Of a stretch of DNA of 7,120 nt, positions 6,039-7,120 are shown one piece after another. The notes beneath the pieces are model-generated. The model did no database searches, had not been told where the DNA came from, and was given only the letters and a program-made list of their open reading frames with translations. The DNA is taken from the NCBI GenBank assembly GCA_022361535.1, contig JAKSAU010000462.1, positions 1 to 7,120 of the forward strand, written 5' to 3'. Origin of the DNA: Desulfobacterales bacterium (GTDB taxonomy: Bacteria; Desulfobacterota; Desulfobacteria; Desulfobacterales; Desulfobacteraceae). The translations under genes and the position numbers were made by a program. How positions within the stretch are numbered: the first letter of the stretch is position 1; every line of letters starts with the position of its first letter.

Positions 6039-6093
6039 AAAAAGCATCTTGGCAGTTCGTACAGACGTCTATTTTCAAATTGCTTTTTAGCAA
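6032..6093 (+). other. Intercistronic hairpin spanning the desulfidase stop codon
   Basis: TTGCTAAAAA (6032-6041) pairs perfectly with TTTTTAGCAA (6084-6093). After a 2-nt AA bulge, GCA (6044-6046) pairs with TGC (6081-6083), giving 13 bp around a 34-nt loop that contains the palindrome AGACGTCT (6063-6070). The desulfidase stop codon lies in the left arm. The stem is AU-rich and is not followed by a T-run, so it looks more like an mRNA stability or processing element than a full terminator. The right arm can also fold on itself (TTGCT-TTTT-AGCAA). Confidence 0.5.
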
Positions 6094-6136
6094 CAGACCA
6101 CATGAGTTCATTAAAAATGAATAGTTTTTAACTAAC

Positions 6137-6141
6137 AGGAG
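6137..6141 (+). promoter_or_regulatory. Ribosome binding site of the opine dehydrogenase gene
   Basis: AGGAG lies 8 nt before the ATG at 6150 and fixes the start. Upstream ATGs at 6102 and 6117 open only a 9-codon frame ending at 6131 and have no ribosome site. Confidence 0.7.
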
Positions 6142-6149
6142 AACACCAA

Positions 6150-7120
6150 ATGGCAATTATAACCGTTATTGGCGCAGGAAACGGTGCACATGCATTGGCT
6201 GCCGATTGTAAACTTGGCGGTGCCCAAGTCAGAATGTATGAATTTACAAGGTTCAACAATAAGGTCAAAGGCATCTTAAATAGCCGCCGTATTTGCTTTG
6301 AAGGCATTGAAATGAACCATGAAAATTTTAAGCGAAACGGCACAGCAGTGATAGACATGGTGACCTATGACATGAAAGAAGCTGTGCACGGAGCAAATCA
6401 TATTTTGGTGTCTGCCCAGGCTCAAGGGTTTGAACAAATTTTTGAAGAACTGGCTCCCCTGCTGGAAGACGGACAGACTGTCAGTATTTTTCCGGATAAT
6501 TACGGGAGTCTGATTCTTCGCCGGATCATGCGTGAAAAAGGTTTGAATACCAAAGTCATAATTGCAGGATACTCATCATTGGTCTACGGTGCCCGGCTGA
6601 CGGATTTTAATAACATGGAAACAGAAACGGATGTTGTTAACGTCATGTACCGGGAAAATGAAATTCGAGTTGATACGCTGCCTTCCAGCGATTTTGACAC
6701 ATATCTGTCTGCCAGCAAAGAAATCCCTGCATTGGATGCAACAACCCTTATTCAAGGCGATACCGTACTGGATATAGGCCTTTCAAATGTAAATGTCCTT
6801 TTGCATGTACCTGCTGTTGTTTTGAATACCGGCACCATTGAGAACTGGGGAATTATCCCCAATGTGGGTACAAAAGATGCTGTTTATGACATCTATGCTC
6901 ATGGCGTATCTCCTTGTGTCGGTCGTGTGCAGTATGCGTTCTATCAGGAACAAGTCGCTATTGCCAATGCTTTTGGCGTAGGTATTTGTCCTGTTGATGA
7001 AGATGTATTGCAATCTCGCATGGGACTGATTGGGCAGATGATGTATGGGGAAGATTATCGCCTGCCTTTTTCTGAGCCTTTAGATCAGACAACATGGCTG
7101 CCTGCACCCAAGGGTACGCG
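6150..7120 (+). CDS. NAD(P)-dependent octopine/nopaline (opine) dehydrogenase family protein, 3' end outside window
   Basis: Predicted cytoplasmic oxidoreductase. Family enzymes reductively join an amino acid and a keto acid into an N-(carboxyalkyl)amino acid (opine), or run the reverse oxidation. 323 residues are readable; the family is usually about 360-400, so the end is cut by the window. An N-terminal Rossmann fold shows VIGAGNGAHALA (6-17), with the GxGNGxHA signature at 8-15, and an acidic residue after the second strand (MYEF, Glu31). The segment HILVSAQAQGFEQIFEELAPLL (84-105) is typical. The C-terminal octopine-dehydrogenase helical domain begins near 205 and carries the likely catalytic His219 in NVLLHVPAVVLNTGTIE. 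The helix usually reading DAER is YQEQ here (265-268), a departure from the pattern that I recall. The ATG follows AGGAG by 8 nt. It lies 111 nt after the desulfidase gene with no promoter or terminator that I can support, so co-transcription is likely. Substrate unknown. Confidence 0.88.
   Translation, partial: MAIITVIGAGNGAHALAADCKLGGAQVRMYEFTRFNNKVKGILNSRRICFEGIEMNHENFKRNGTAVIDMVTYDMKEAVHGANHILVSAQAQGFEQIFEELAPLLEDGQTVSIFPDNYGSLILRRIMREKGLNTKVIIAGYSSLVYGARLTDFNNMETETDVVNVMYRENEIRVDTLPSSDFDTYLSASKEIPALDATTLIQGDTVLDIGLSNVNVLLHVPAVVLNTGTIENWGIIPNVGTKDAVYDIYAHGVSPCVGRVQYAFYQEQVAIANAFGVGICPVDEDVLQSRMGLIGQMMYGEDYRLPFSEPLDQTTWLPAPKGT

Noticed and set aside
6102..6131. Nine-codon frame (MSSLKMNSF) before the opine dehydrogenase
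   Set aside because: It has no ribosome site and no sequence suggesting a leader peptide; the nearby AGGAG serves the ATG at 6150.

Overview
The window looks like chromosomal DNA of an anaerobic, acyl-CoA-oxidising bacterium. A sulfate-reducing Desulfobacterota member (Desulfobacteraceae-like) is my best guess. This is inferred from a compact branched-chain acyl-CoA operon of proteobacterial style next to an Fe-S-type cysteine desulfidase homologue; no rRNA or marker gene is present to prove it. I see no tRNA, rRNA, CRISPR array, transposase or phage gene.

Left half (1-3506, minus strand): three tightly packed genes are read leftwards, in the order acyl-CoA dehydrogenase (3506-2358, GTG start), enoyl-CoA hydratase of the methylglutaconyl-CoA hydratase (AUH) type (2328-1543), and the carboxyltransferase (beta) subunit of a biotin-dependent acyl-CoA carboxylase (1538 to beyond base 1). 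Together they can oxidise an acyl-CoA, carboxylate the unsaturated product and hydrate it. That is the logic of leucine/isovalerate breakdown through 3-methylcrotonyl-CoA. The dehydrogenase, however, carries its catalytic Glu at the MCAD/SCAD position and not at the isovaleryl-CoA dehydrogenase position, so the exact substrate is open.

Divergent control region (3507-3844): a sigma70-like promoter fires leftwards, with an 18-bp inverted repeat of TetR-operator style just downstream of it. A weaker candidate promoter faces right and its -35 overlaps the leftward -35.

Right half (3845-7120, plus strand, visibly more AT-rich): an XRE-cupin regulator (3845-4393) is followed by a 319-bp control region with a near-consensus promoter. 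The -10 of that promoter lies inside a 22-bp imperfect palindrome. Next come a CyuA/YhaM-family cysteine desulfidase homologue (4713-6038) and an NAD(P)-dependent octopine/opine dehydrogenase family protein (6150 to beyond 7120). The last two look co-transcribed with a long hairpin between them. A 13-bp exact repeat sits once upstream of the regulator and once upstream of the desulfidase homologue, which suggests a shared operator. The most interesting possibility is a small, locally regulated amino-acid/opine catabolic unit: the opine dehydrogenase would release or form an N-(carboxyalkyl)amino acid, and the desulfidase-like lyase would act on a linked amino acid to give a keto acid, ammonia and possibly sulfide. 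No experimental function can be read from the sequence alone.
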